Positions 1-9,133 of a DNA stretch of 64,000 nucleotides are shown here, piece after piece. Position 1 is the stretch's first letter. Each line of letters starts with the position of its first letter. The DNA is from Alphaproteobacteria bacterium (GTDB taxonomy: Bacteria > Pseudomonadota > Alphaproteobacteria > Sphingomonadales > Sphingomonadaceae). Position numbers and translations under genes: made by a program. Under the pieces are notes generated by a model. That model did not search any database. It saw only the letters and a program-made list of their open reading frames with translations, and had not been told where the DNA came from. The DNA lies in the NCBI GenBank assembly GCA_003241875.1, contig QBLU01000006.1, positions 58,631-122,630 of the forward strand. Reading direction: 5' to 3'.

Positions 1-374
1 TCAATGCGGCGATTCTCGATCGTCACCCGGTCGGCCAGGCCCGTTTGCGCCACGACCTCCGCGAGAAAGCGGCATTTCTTGGCGATCGATTCGACGAGCG
101 TAACGCGTGCCGTCGGGTCGAGCAGGGCGATTACCAGCCCCGGAAAGCCGGCGCCGGCGCCCACATCGAGCCATGACTTGCCCGGCCCAGCGATCGGCAG
201 CAACTGCGCCGAGTCGGCAAAGTGACGATCCCACAGCGTCGGCAGGGTGCTCGGCCCGACGAGATTGAGGCGCGTTTGCCAGTCCGTCAGAAGGTCGGCG
301 TAGATGTCGAACAGCACCAATGTTTCACGTGGAACATCGAACCTCGCCACAAACGCCTCGCGCGATTCGCTCAT
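1..374 (-). CDS. rsmG: 16S rRNA (guanine-527-N7) methyltransferase RsmG, 3' end cut by window edge
   Basis: SAM-dependent methylation of G527 of 16S rRNA on the small subunit. Only the first 124 codons are in the window; the gene runs off the left edge. The translation shows the glycine-rich SAM-binding loop [11 protein letters not shown] at about residues 69-79 and the following LVES strand end typical of RsmG. The ATG at 374 overlaps the mnmG stop codon (ATGA), so the two are probably translationally coupled. Codons 13-18 contain a parS-like palindrome. In many alphaproteobacteria parA and parB follow rsmG; here they would lie just outside the window, which is inference. Confidence 0.93.
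   Translation of the reverse strand, partial: MSESREAFVARFDVPRETLVLFDIYADLLTDWQTRLNLVGPSTLPTLWDRHFADSAQLLPIAGPGKSWLDVGAGAGFPGLVIALLDPTARVTLVESIAKKCRFLAEVVAQTGLADRVTIENRRI
321..336. promoter_or_regulatory. parS-like ParB binding site inside rsmG
   Basis: The 16-mer TGTTTCACGTGGAACA matches the near-universal chromosomal parS consensus (TGTTNCACGTGAAACA type) with one asymmetric position. It lies in the 5' part of rsmG and is read through as codons. A second, perfectly symmetrical copy sits at 2240-2255. Known role: nucleation of ParB near the origin for chromosome segregation. Confidence 0.85.
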
Positions 375-2209
375 GCCGCATGCCGGCGCGCGAAGGGCAA
401 CAGCGCGATAAGGGCAGCCGGCGTGATGCCCGGCACGCGGCCGGCAGCGCCCAAAGTTGGGGGGCGTGCCGCACCGAGTCGGTCTGCCATCTCGTGGCTG
501 AGACCAGGCACGCGGCGATAATCGATATCAGCCACGATCGTCATGCCCTCGTCGCGCCGGAAGTTCTGGACGTCCTGATCCTGTCGTTCGAGGTATCGCG
601 CATAGTTCGCATCGACCACGAGCGAAGCCCAAAGCGCCGCAGGGATGGCCTGCAACGAGGGCCAAACGCGCACTGCCACGTCCCGATCGACAGCCGGAAA
701 GCGGAGCCAATCAAACGCCGTGCGAACGACTCCGTCCTGTCGCGCATCGACCCCCGCGGCCGCGATCACGCTCGGCGACGCCGTACAGCTGTCCAACAAC
801 GCCCGCGCACCGCGCCGCTTTTCCGAGTCTGTTTCGAAGCGCGCTTTACGTTCCGCAGACACCAGCCCGGCTGCAACACCCATGGGTGTCAATCTGTCGG
901 CTGCATTGTCTGTGCGCAGTCGCAGCCGATACTCGGCGCGTGAGGTGAACATGCGATAGGGTTCGGAGACGCCGTGCGTCGTCAGATCGTCAATCATCAC
1001 ACCGATGTAGGCGCTGGCGCGATCGACGATGATGCTCGGCTTGTCCAGTGCATGCGCCGCCGCGTTAGCACCGGCAATCAGGCCCTGCGCCGCCGCCTCT
1101 TCGTAGCCCGTCGTGCCATTGATCTGGCCTGCTAGATACAGCCCCGTCATGGCAGCGACCGCGAGCGTCGGCGTCAGCGCGCGCGGATCGACATGATCAT
1201 ATTCGATGGCATAGCCGGGCCGCAGAATCCGTGCGCGCTCCAGGCCTGCGATGGTCGCGATGAATTCTGCCTGCACGTCAGCGGGCAGGGATGTCGACAA
1301 TCCGTTGGGATAGACGGTGATGTCGCGATAGCCTTCCGGCTCGAGGAAGATCTGATGGCCGTCACGGTCGCCGAACCGCACCACCTTGTCCTCGATCGAG
1401 GGGCAATAGCGCGGTCCTTGCGAATCGATGTGCCCGCCGTAAAGCGCCGATTTCGAAAGGTTGTCGGCAATGATGCGATGGGTGCGGACATTCGTGCGCG
1501 TTACTGCACAGGGCAGAGACGGCGTCGACGACGCGGCCCCGGTACCCAGTTGCGGCGCCTCGGCATCGCCATGTTGCCACTCAACCCGGGCCCAATCGAT
1601 CGTGCGACCGTCGAGACGCGCCGGCGTTCCGGTCTTGAGTCGCTGCACCGGCAGCCCAAGCGCGCGTAGCGCATCGCCGAGCGTCGAGGCTGCCGCATCG
1701 GCCCGTCCCCCGGCAGTCCGCTGGTGTCCCAGGTGCATGACGCCACCGAGAAATGTCCCGGTTGTCATGACAGTGGCGCGCGCCCTGACGACACCAGCTG
1801 CCGTTCGAACGCCGACGACGCGTCCTTGCTCGACGAGCAGTTCACGCACTTCGGCAACGATGATCGACAAGTTGGGGAAACCGGCCAGCGCCTCAGCCAT
1901 TGCGCTCCGATAGCGTTGCCGGTCGACCTGCGCCCGTGGGCCATGCACGGCCGGCCCCTTGGATCTGTTGAGCACGCGCGATTGCAGGCGCGCCAGGTCA
2001 GTCACCCGGCCCATGATCCCGTCGAGCGCGTCAATCTCGCAGACCAGATGGCCCTTGCCGATGCCACCGACAGCAGGATTGCATGACAAGGTTCCCGGGT
2101 CGGCAGCGTTCAATGTCAACAGAGCGACCCGCACGCCCATGCGCGCTGCGGCGGCGGCGGCTTCGCAGCCGGCATGGCCGGCACCGATGACGAGGACATC
2201 GAATTCCAT
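371..2209 (-). CDS. mnmG: tRNA uridine-5-carboxymethylaminomethyl modification enzyme MnmG (GidA)
   Basis: FAD-dependent partner of MnmE in forming the cmnm5 group on wobble U34 of certain tRNAs. The 612-aa product has the usual length. The N terminus starts with a dinucleotide-binding fold ([12 protein letters not shown], residues 7-18), and the GidA signature [13 protein letters not shown] follows at about 43-55. The gene follows mnmE by 78 bp and overlaps rsmG by four bases, giving the classic mnmE-mnmG-rsmG order. The spacer before it carries a parS-like site. Confidence 0.97.
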   Translation of the reverse strand: MEFDVLVIGAGHAGCEAAAAAARMGVRVALLTLNAADPGTLSCNPAVGGIGKGHLVCEIDALDGIMGRVTDLARLQSRVLNRSKGPAVHGPRAQVDRQRYRSAMAEALAGFPNLSIIVAEVRELLVEQGRVVGVRTAAGVVRARATVMTTGTFLGGVMHLGHQRTAGGRADAAASTLGDALRALGLPVQRLKTGTPARLDGRTIDWARVEWQHGDAEAPQLGTGAASSTPSLPCAVTRTNVRTHRIIADNLSKSALYGGHIDSQGPRYCPSIEDKVVRFGDRDGHQIFLEPEGYRDITVYPNGLSTSLPADVQAEFIATIAGLERARILRPGYAIEYDHVDPRALTPTLAVAAMTGLYLAGQINGTTGYEEAAAQGLIAGANAAAHALDKPSIIVDRASAYIGVMIDDLTTHGVSEPYRMFTSRAEYRLRLRTDNAADRLTPMGVAAGLVSAERKARFETDSEKRRGARALLDSCTASPSVIAAAGVDARQDGVVRTAFDWLRFPAVDRDVAVRVWPSLQAIPAALWASLVVDANYARYLERQDQDVQNFRRDEGMTIVADIDYRRVPGLSHEMADRLGAARPPTLGAAGRVPGITPAALIALLPFARRHAA

Positions 2210-2239
2210 GACGGCGGTCTGTAGCGTGTCTTGGCAGAA

Positions 2240-2255
2240 TGTTCCACGTGGAACA
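2240..2255. promoter_or_regulatory. parS-like ParB binding site between mnmE and mnmG
   Basis: TGTTCCACGTGGAACA is a perfect 16-bp palindrome with the core CACGTG and GTT/AAC arms of chromosomal parS sites. It lies in the 78-bp spacer between mnmE and mnmG. With the site at 321-336 it forms a pair 1.9 kb apart, consistent with an origin-proximal parS cluster. Confidence 0.88.
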
Positions 2256-2287
2256 CCGGCTGATTACAGCAGCGCGGTAAGGCGTGG

Positions 2288-3586
2288 CTATTTCCCGATA
2301 CAGAAGCGCGAGAAGATGCGGTCAAGCACATCGTCGACGCCCACACGACCGGCGATCTGGCCGAACGCCGACGCCGCATGGCGCAAACTCTCTGCCCTCA
2401 GGACCGCATCATCGGTGTCGGCGGCTTCGGCCAGGGCAGCGCCTGCTGCAACAAACGCCTCTCGATGGCGGGCATGGGACAGGAGCACGGACTCCCCGGG
2501 GCGAACGGTGGACTTTGCCCATTCGACGAGCCAGGACCGCAGCGTTTCCATGCCATCACCGCGGGTGGCGGAGACAAGGATCGCGGCCGCCGGCGCCAGC
2601 GCGCCAAGATCGGATTTGTTGACAACAACCAGGCCCGCATCCGGCGACGTCGAACAGGTTCCGTCGGAGACGTGCATCACCAAGTCTGCCGCGCTTGCAC
2701 GGGCGCGTGCCCTGCGGATGCCCTCGGCCTCGACGACGTCCTCGGTTTCACGCAATCCGGCGGTATCGATCAACGTCGCTGCGACGCCTCCGAGATCAAC
2801 CGGGACCTCGATGGGATCACGGGTGGTGCCGGCAAACGGCGAGACAATGGCAGCATTTCGCAGCGACAACGCATTGACGATGCTTGACTTTCCAACATTC
2901 GGCGGTCCGGTCACGGCAATGGTCAGGCCGTCGCGGATGCGAGCCCCGCGCGACGCATCGGCAACCAGGGCGTCGATCTCGTCGACCAAGCCGCGCAGCC
3001 TGGCCCTCGCCACGACCTGCAAGCGATCGGCGACATCGGCTTCGTCCTCGGCAAAATCGAGCGCAGCCTCGGCGTCGGCCAGCACATCGAGGCAGCGGCT
3101 GCGCCAGGCGTCGGCGGCGCGGCTCAGGGCTCCGCCGGTGAGGGCCAGCGCCTGGCGTCGCTGCGCCGACGTTTCCGCAGCCACAAGATCGGCGACACCC
3201 TCGACCTGTGCAAGGTCGAGCCGATTGTTGACGAAGGCGCGGCGGGTGAACTCCCCCGGTTCGGCGAGGCGGATGCCGTCCATCGACAGCAGGGCGCCCA
3301 GCACGCCGCTGATCACTGCGGAGCCGCCATGGAGGTGCAGTTCCGCCAGGTCTTCGCCGGTTGCCGTCGCCGGCCCCGGAAAAACCACCACCATCGCCCT
3401 ATCAAGCAGGCTGCCATCGGCCGGGTCGACAAGGCGACGAAGCGACAGGCGGCGCGGTTCCGGCATCTCGGCGCTGATCAACGAACCCACGGCGGCCCAA
3501 GCCAGCGGACCCGAAATGCGGACCACGGCAATAGCGGCAGGTGGTCGCCCCGATGCCAGGGCGACAATCGTGGCGGCGCCTTTCAT
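2288..3586 (-). CDS. mnmE: tRNA modification GTPase MnmE (TrmE)
   Basis: GTPase that works with MnmG on tRNA wobble uridines. I start it at the ATG at 3586 (MKGAATIVALASG), which matches the family N terminus; the open frame extends 27 codons further upstream without family likeness. The 432-aa product has the N-terminal formyl-THF-binding domain, the helical domain with an inserted G domain (P-loop GPPNVGKSS, DTAGLRET switch, NKSD), and the C-terminal CIGK tail with the essential cysteine. DUF6489-like gene lies 22 bp upstream. Confidence 0.96.
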   Translation of the reverse strand: MKGAATIVALASGRPPAAIAVVRISGPLAWAAVGSLISAEMPEPRRLSLRRLVDPADGSLLDRAMVVVFPGPATATGEDLAELHLHGGSAVISGVLGALLSMDGIRLAEPGEFTRRAFVNNRLDLAQVEGVADLVAAETSAQRRQALALTGGALSRAADAWRSRCLDVLADAEAALDFAEDEADVADRLQVVARARLRGLVDEIDALVADASRGARIRDGLTIAVTGPPNVGKSSIVNALSLRNAAIVSPFAGTTRDPIEVPVDLGGVAATLIDTAGLRETEDVVEAEGIRRARARASAADLVMHVSDGTCSTSPDAGLVVVNKSDLGALAPAAAILVSATRGDGMETLRSWLVEWAKSTVRPGESVLLSHARHREAFVAAGAALAEAADTDDAVLRAESLRHAASAFGQIAGRVGVDDVLDRIFSRFCIGK

Positions 3587-3608
3587 CGCACCGCAAACCG
3601 ATGGCAAG

Positions 3609-3845
3609 TCATTGGGATGGTTTGGGAATCGCGGCCATGAACATTTTCTGCCACTGCTCGAAGCCATCGGCGATGCCGGGCATCCAGGCGCGCGTCAGCT
3701 TTTCGAAATCGGCTGGCGTCACGCCGTCGGTTATCGTCGACTTCAGCTTGTCGAGATACAGGTCGTGGACCGGCGTCAGGTCGGGCAGGCCGAAGAAGGC
3801 CCGCGCCTCCTGCGGCGTGCATTCGATGTCGAAGCTGACCTTCAT
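3609..3845 (-). CDS. small conserved protein, DUF6489-like
   Basis: A 78-aa soluble protein starting MKVSFDIECTPQEARAFFG and ending in a helical stretch with the motif EQWQKMFM. It resembles the short alphaproteobacterial family I know as DUF6489, of unknown function. The ATG at 3845 is chosen because the upstream extension of the frame is hydrophobic and unlike the family. It lies 22 bp upstream of mnmE on the same strand, so it is probably co-transcribed with the tRNA modification genes. No catalytic motif is visible. The family name is from memory and is the least sure part. Confidence 0.7.
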   Translation of the reverse strand: MKVSFDIECTPQEARAFFGLPDLTPVHDLYLDKLKSTITDGVTPADFEKLTRAWMPGIADGFEQWQKMFMAAIPKPSQ

Positions 3846-3936
3846 GACGGCGGCCTTTTCCTGTTCGGGTTGCCGCTTGGCAGCCTTCCGGGCGGAGTTT
3901 AGCGTCCGGAGCAGCAGAATCGCAAGGAGCAGCACC

Positions 3937-4623
3937 GTGGCTGAAACGCTGGAGATTACCGCGCTCGATGGCGCCGGGACATTCAATGCCTATTGCGCGG
4001 GACCAGCCGACGCCCGCGCCGGGATCGTCGTGATCCAGGAGATATTCGGCATCAATCCGGGGATTCGATCGATGGTCGATGGCTGGGGCGCCGCCGGCTA
4101 CCGCGCCGCGGCGCCGGACCTGTTCTGGCGCCAGCGACCGGGGATCGAGCTCGATCCGGACGTGCCCGACGAGATGCAGCAGGCGTTCGGGCTGTACCAG
4201 GGCTTTGATGTCGACAAGGGCATTGCCGATCTCGAGGCCAGCATCAGGGCGCTGCGCCATGACGGCTGTCAGAAGGTGGGCGTGGTGGGCTATTGCATGG
4301 GCGGCTTCCTCGCCTATCTGTGCGCGACACGCACCGACAGCGACGCGTCGGTCGGCTATTATGGGGTCGGCATCGATGGAAAGCTGGGGGAGGCCCATGC
4401 CATTGCCCGCCCGTTGTTGCTGCATGTCGCGTCGCAGGACCATTTTGTGCCGCCGGAGGCGCAGGCGAAGGTCCATGCCGAGCTGGATTCGCACCCGCGC
4501 GTGACGCTTCATGACTATCCCGCCGACCATGCCTTCGCCCGCGCTGTCGGATCGTCGCGCGTCGAGGCGCTGGCCAGCCAGGCGGATGCCCGGACGGCAG
4601 CGTTTTTCAAGGAGCATCTATAG
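3937..4623 (+). CDS. dienelactone hydrolase family protein
   Basis: Alpha/beta hydrolase of the dienelactone hydrolase type, normally cleaving cyclic ester or lactone substrates; the true substrate is unknown. The GTG at 3937 is preceded by an AAGGAG ribosome site about eight bases upstream and gives 228 aa, the usual size. The triad is visible: Cys120 in GYCMGG, Asp168 in ASQDHF and His198 in ADHAFAR, with the conserved glutamate in QEIFG near residue 36. It is followed one base later by a quinone reductase gene, so the two are likely one transcript. Confidence 0.9.
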   Translation: MAETLEITALDGAGTFNAYCAGPADARAGIVVIQEIFGINPGIRSMVDGWGAAGYRAAAPDLFWRQRPGIELDPDVPDEMQQAFGLYQGFDVDKGIADLEASIRALRHDGCQKVGVVGYCMGGFLAYLCATRTDSDASVGYYGVGIDGKLGEAHAIARPLLLHVASQDHFVPPEAQAKVHAELDSHPRVTLHDYPADHAFARAVGSSRVEALASQADARTAAFFKEHL

Positions 4624-4624
4624 C

Positions 4625-5590
4625 ATGTCGGCCGTTCGCTTCGCCGCGGTTGGTGGCCCCGAGGTGCTCGCGCTGGTCGAGGATGACCTGCCGGCACCCG
4701 GTCCGGGCGAGATCCGGTTGCGCCATACAGCGATCGGGCTGAACTTCATCGACACCTACCACCGCAGCGGCCTCTATCCCGTGCCGCTGCCGAGCGGCAT
4801 CGGACTGGAGGCGGCGGGGGTTGTCGAGGCCGCCGGGCCGGGCGTCACGCTGCAGCCGGGGGCTCGCGTCGGCTATTGCTGGGGGCCGATCGGTGCCTAT
4901 GTAACACACCGCAACATCGCTGCCGATCGCGTCGTCGTGCTGCCCGACAGCGTCAGCGACGAGGCGGCCGCTGCCGGTATGCTCAAGGGCTGCACGACCG
5001 AGTTCCTGATCGAGCGCTGTGCGCGGGTGCAGGCAGGGCAATGGGTGCTGGTTCCCGCGGCGGCGGGGGGCGTCGGCCAGCTGCTGGTGCAGTGGCTGAA
5101 GGCCATCGGTGCGCGTGTCATCGCCGTTGCCGGGTCGCCGGAGAAGGTGGCGATCGCCATGGGGCATGGCGCCGACCATGGCCTGGTGCAGGACGAGACG
5201 ATGGCAAGGCAGGTGCGCGCGCTGACCGGCGACCGGGGCGTCGATGTCGTTCTCGATGGCGTCGGCAAGGCGACGTTCGAAATGTCGCTCGACAGCTTGG
5301 CGCGGCGTGGGCTTTTGGTGAGTTTCGGCAATGCCTCGGGACCCGTGGGCCCGGTCGACTTCGGCATCTTGGCGCGCAAGGGCTCGCTGTTTGCCACGCG
5401 GGCGACGCTGTTCGACTATTATCTGGGGCCGGCGGACTATCAGAACTATGGCGGCCGCGTGCTGGAAATGATCGGATCGGGGGCGATCAAGGTCAATATC
5501 GACCAGCGTTATGCCTTGCGCGACGCGGCGCAGGCACACCGCGACCTCGAAAACCGGCGCACGACCGGGTCGACGGTGCTGATTCCCTGA
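4625..5590 (+). CDS. NADPH:quinone reductase (zinc-free MDR family)
   Basis: Medium-chain dehydrogenase/reductase without zinc ligands, reducing quinones with NADPH. The 321-aa protein has the N-terminal GroES-like domain (GLNFIDTYHRSGLYP at about 37-51) and the Rossmann fold with AAAGGVGQLL near 145-154. It starts at the ATG at 4625, one base after the hydrolase stop, with the GGAG at the end of that gene serving as ribosome site. It ends 21 bp before the convergent terC-like gene. Confidence 0.92.
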   Translation: MSAVRFAAVGGPEVLALVEDDLPAPGPGEIRLRHTAIGLNFIDTYHRSGLYPVPLPSGIGLEAAGVVEAAGPGVTLQPGARVGYCWGPIGAYVTHRNIAADRVVVLPDSVSDEAAAAGMLKGCTTEFLIERCARVQAGQWVLVPAAAGGVGQLLVQWLKAIGARVIAVAGSPEKVAIAMGHGADHGLVQDETMARQVRALTGDRGVDVVLDGVGKATFEMSLDSLARRGLLVSFGNASGPVGPVDFGILARKGSLFATRATLFDYYLGPADYQNYGGRVLEMIGSGAIKVNIDQRYALRDAAQAHRDLENRRTTGSTVLIP

Positions 5591-5611
5591 GGCGTTTGCT
5601 CAGGTCGCGAT

Positions 5612-6259
5612 CTAGCCGAGCAGCGGCGTAACAGCCGGCGCGACCTGGTTCCAGCCCTCCCAGATCATCTTGCCCGCGACATAGACGATGACGACCAGGC
5701 CGACATAGGCGATCCAGCGGTAGCGTTCGATGTATTTGGCGATCAGATTGGCGGCGATGCCCATCAGCGCCACCGACAGGACCAGGCCGATGACCATGAT
5801 CTCGGGATGGTCGCGGGAGGCGCCGGCGACCGCGAGCACATTGTCGATGCTCATCGAGACATCGGCGAGCGCCACCGACCAAGCCGCGGCGGCAAAGCTT
5901 TTGGCGGGTTTCGGTACGCCATAAGCATCGAAATCGTCGGCGCCAGGGCCGTCGATGGTGGCGTGATCCTGGCGAATCTCGCGCCACATCTTCCAGGCGA
6001 CCCACAGCAGCAGCAATCCGCCGGCCAGAATCAGCCCGACAAGCTGCAAAAGCTGGGTGACCAGCAGCGCAAAAGCGACGCGCAGCACCAGCGCGGCGGC
6101 GATTCCGATCATGATGACCTTGCGGCGCTGCTCGGCCGGAAGGCCCGCGGCGAGCGCGCCGACGACGATTGCGTTGTCGCCGGCAAGGACAATATCGATC
6201 AGCACGACCTGGCCAAATGCCGACAGGGCCGCGGGTGTGAGGAGTGATGCTAAGTCCAT
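5612..6259 (-). CDS. TerC/YjbE family integral membrane protein
   Basis: A 215-aa membrane protein of the TerC family, linked to metal (often manganese) efflux or metalation of secreted proteins. The hallmark acidic membrane motifs are present: DIVLAGDNAIVVG at about residues 22-34 and DVSMSIDNVLAVAG near 133-146, in a pattern of about seven hydrophobic segments. It follows the M20 peptidase genes on the same strand with a 46-bp gap. The exact transported ion cannot be read from the sequence. Confidence 0.9.
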   Translation of the reverse strand: MDLASLLTPAALSAFGQVVLIDIVLAGDNAIVVGALAAGLPAEQRRKVIMIGIAAALVLRVAFALLVTQLLQLVGLILAGGLLLLWVAWKMWREIRQDHATIDGPGADDFDAYGVPKPAKSFAAAAWSVALADVSMSIDNVLAVAGASRDHPEIMVIGLVLSVALMGIAANLIAKYIERYRWIAYVGLVVIVYVAGKMIWEGWNQVAPAVTPLLG

Positions 6260-6305
6260 GGTGCGCAGTTAGTGCCGGCAGCGACGATGCGCCAGCCCTG
6301 CGGCA

Positions 6306-7712
6306 TCAATTGGCGAGGGTGTGGACAAGGTCGTCGAGGTAATCGCGGCCCTGCATCAAGGACTTTACGCGGATACGTTCATTGAGCCCGTGCATGCCGT
6401 TGCCGTCCGGATCGATGAACAGGCCGGGGGCGCCATAGGTCGGGATACCAATGGGGGACAGGAAAATGGCGTCGGTGGCGCCCGCCGACATGGTGACGCC
6501 CATCGGCACGCCGGGGAAATGCTTCGCGGCGAGCGCCTTCATCGGGCCGATGACGGCGGGGTTGAGCGGCGGCGACACGGCAACGGGGCGGATCGGCGGG
6601 GTCAGGGTAATAGCGACCTTGGGGTTGCCGATGGCGGCGGCGAGGTCGGCGCGGGTCTTTTCGGGGTCGGTACCGGGGAACATCCGGCAGTTGACGTTGG
6701 CGGTTGCCCGCTGCGCCAGGGCGTTATTGGCATGGCCGGCCTCGACCAATGTGGTGACGCAGGTGGTGCGCAGCGTCGAATGGAAGGTCGGATTCTGGCT
6801 GACGATGGCGTTGGCGGCAGCATCGGTGGGGTTGGCGAGCAGCGTCGTGATGGCCTGGCCGACCTGTGGCGGCGTTGCCTTGGCGATCATCGTGAAGAAA
6901 CTGCGCGTCGTGTCGTTGAACTGGATCGGAAATTCATGGGTATTCACCGCGACCATGGCGCGGGCGAGGTCGGTGATCGCGTTGTCTGGGCGCGGCACGC
7001 TGCTGTGGCCACCGGGGTTGGTGGCCTGCAACTGGAAGTTCTGGACGGTTTTCTCGCCGACCTGGACCCCAAGGGCGAGAGGCTTGCCGGTATTGTCGTA
7101 CTGGCCGCCGCCGCCTTCGTTGATGGCAAACTCGGCCGCGATGAGCTCGGGCCGGTTTTTGGCGAGCCAATCGGCGCCGTTGAAGGCGTTGGTGGTCTCT
7201 TCACCGCAGGTCAGCGCCAATTTCAGGGTACGTCGCGGGGTCTTGCCGGCTGTTTTGTAGCGGATCAGCGTATCGGTCCAGATCGCCGCCTGGGACTTGT
7301 CGTCGAAGGTGCCGCGGCCATAATAATAGCCGTCCTCCTCGACCATGACGAACGGATCGCGGGTCCAGTCGGCGCGCTTGGCCTCGACAACGTCGAGATG
7401 GCCGAGAAGGAGGATCGCCTTGGCCTTCTTGTCGGTGCCGGGCAGGATGACGACCAGGCCGCCCTCCTTGGGATGCGAAGGCTCGGCGAAAAGGGTGATG
7501 GCGCTGTCCGGGTAGCCGGCGGCCTTCAACCGTGTCGCCAGCCGCTCGGCGGCGAGGGTGCAGCTGCCGGCCGACAGCGTCGTATCGGTCTCGACAAGCT
7601 CCTTGTAGATCTCGCGGAAGGCCAGCTGGTCGGGGCGGAGCGGCGCTGTCTGGGCGGTGACCAAGGCGGGGGCCGCGAGGGCGGCCGCCAGAAACAGGGC
7701 TTTCAGGGTCAT
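6306..7712 (-). CDS. secreted M20 family metallopeptidase, paralog 1
   Basis: Zinc-dependent peptidase or amidase of the M20 family, exported by a signal peptide (residues 1-20, ending ALVTA). Metal and catalytic residues are visible: His105-Asp107 in GHLDVVEA, Asp137/138 in GRGTFDDKS, Glu171-Glu172 in CGEET, and a late His in GMHGLNER. The 468-aa protein is the last of three tandem paralogs; its ATG overlaps the stop of paralog 2 (ATGA). The periplasmic location argues against a role as DapE in lysine synthesis. Substrate unknown. Confidence 0.92.
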   Translation of the reverse strand: MTLKALFLAAALAAPALVTAQTAPLRPDQLAFREIYKELVETDTTLSAGSCTLAAERLATRLKAAGYPDSAITLFAEPSHPKEGGLVVILPGTDKKAKAILLLGHLDVVEAKRADWTRDPFVMVEEDGYYYGRGTFDDKSQAAIWTDTLIRYKTAGKTPRRTLKLALTCGEETTNAFNGADWLAKNRPELIAAEFAINEGGGGQYDNTGKPLALGVQVGEKTVQNFQLQATNPGGHSSVPRPDNAITDLARAMVAVNTHEFPIQFNDTTRSFFTMIAKATPPQVGQAITTLLANPTDAAANAIVSQNPTFHSTLRTTCVTTLVEAGHANNALAQRATANVNCRMFPGTDPEKTRADLAAAIGNPKVAITLTPPIRPVAVSPPLNPAVIGPMKALAAKHFPGVPMGVTMSAGATDAIFLSPIGIPTYGAPGLFIDPDGNGMHGLNERIRVKSLMQGRDYLDDLVHTLAN

Positions 7713-9133
7713 TTGCTGTCCTTGGCATTGGCATAGGCGGTGATCAGGTCGAACAGATAGTCGCGTTCGGCATAGAGGCCGGCGACGGACTTGCGTTCGT
7801 TGAGGCCGTGGACGCCATTGCCGTCGGGGTCGGAAAAGCGCCCCGGCACGCCATAGGTCGGGATACCGCCGGCATTGAGGAAGCGGCCGTCCGTAGCCCC
7901 GGTGGTCATCGCCGGCAGCATCGGTACGCCGGGGAAGTGCTTGGCGGCCACGGCCTTGGCGGTGCCATAGACCAGCGGCGTCAGCGGCGGGGGCGGCGGC
8001 GTCGGGCTGATCTCGCCGGTCGGGACGATGGTCACGCCAGGGTCGGCAGCGGCCTTCAGCAGCTGGGCGCGGACGTTCTCGATGGGGTCGCCGGGGAACA
8101 TCCGGCAGTTGATGTTGGCGCCGGCGCGCTGGGCGAGCGCATTGGGGGCATGGCCGCCGTCGAGCATCGTTGCGACGCAGGTGGTGCGCAGCATCGAATG
8201 ATAGGTCGGATCGCGCGAAACGATGGCGTTGGCATCGCTGTCTTTTGGATTGGCAACGATCCGCAGCATCGCCGCGCCGGCTTCGCCGCCGGTCAGCCTG
8301 GCGGTTTCGGTGAAATAGGCGCGGGTGGTGTCGCTCAACAGCACCGGGAACTCATACTGGCCGATGCGGGTCAGCGCAGCGCTGAGGCTGTAGATGGCAT
8401 TGTCGGGCCGTGGCCGGCTGCTGTGGCCTCCCGGGTTCGTCGCCTCGATGCGGAAGTCCTGGTAGATCTTCTCGCCGGCCTGGATGCCGAGCGATACCGG
8501 CTTGCCGTCCTTGCCGCGGATGCCGACGCTGCCTTCGTTCATCGCGAACTCGGCGTCGATCCAGTCCTTGTGGTTCTTCACCAGCCATTCGGCGCCGTTG
8601 AAGACATCGCCGTTGCCGCCTTCCTCGCCGCAGGTCAGCGCCAGCTTCAGCGTGCGGCGCAACGGCCTGGCGCTCTTCATCCGCACCATCGTGTCGGTGA
8701 AGATCGCCGCGTGCGCCTTGTCGTCCGACGCCCCGCGACCGTAGAAATAGCCGTCTTCCTCGACCATGATGAAGGGGTCGCGCGTCCAGTCGGCGCGCTT
8801 GGCCTCGACGACGTCGAGATGGCTGAGCAGCAGGATCGCCTTGGCCTTGGGATCGGTGCCGGGCAGCACCGCGACGAGCCCGCCCTCGCGCGGATGCTCG
8901 GGCACGCTGAACAGCCGGATGTCGGCGTCCTTGTAGCCGGCTGCCTTCAGCCGTGCCGCCATCTTTTCGGCAGCGATCGTGCAGCTGCCGTTGGAAAAGG
9001 CGGTGTTGGTCTCGATCAGCTCCTTGTAGATCGCGCGGAACGCGGCCTGGTCAGGACGCAGGTCGGCGGCGTTGGCCGTGCCTGCGACCTGCGCGGCGGC
9101 AATCAGGGCGGCGGCAATCAGGACGGGCTTCAT
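7709..9133 (-). CDS. secreted M20 family metallopeptidase, paralog 2
   Basis: Second copy of the tandem M20 set, 474 aa from the ATG at 9133, chosen because MKPVLIAAALIAAAQVAGTA is a clean signal peptide and the ATG overlaps the stop of paralog 3. It shares long near-identical blocks with its neighbours, such as KAKAILLLSHLDVVEAKRAD, plus GRGASDDKA and CGEEG, with the terminal GVHGLNERK. All metal ligands of the family appear intact. The high likeness and head-to-tail order point to duplication in place; different substrate preferences are plausible but not shown. Confidence 0.92.
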   Translation of the reverse strand: MKPVLIAAALIAAAQVAGTANAADLRPDQAAFRAIYKELIETNTAFSNGSCTIAAEKMAARLKAAGYKDADIRLFSVPEHPREGGLVAVLPGTDPKAKAILLLSHLDVVEAKRADWTRDPFIMVEEDGYFYGRGASDDKAHAAIFTDTMVRMKSARPLRRTLKLALTCGEEGGNGDVFNGAEWLVKNHKDWIDAEFAMNEGSVGIRGKDGKPVSLGIQAGEKIYQDFRIEATNPGGHSSRPRPDNAIYSLSAALTRIGQYEFPVLLSDTTRAYFTETARLTGGEAGAAMLRIVANPKDSDANAIVSRDPTYHSMLRTTCVATMLDGGHAPNALAQRAGANINCRMFPGDPIENVRAQLLKAAADPGVTIVPTGEISPTPPPPPLTPLVYGTAKAVAAKHFPGVPMLPAMTTGATDGRFLNAGGIPTYGVPGRFSDPDGNGVHGLNERKSVAGLYAERDYLFDLITAYANAKDSK

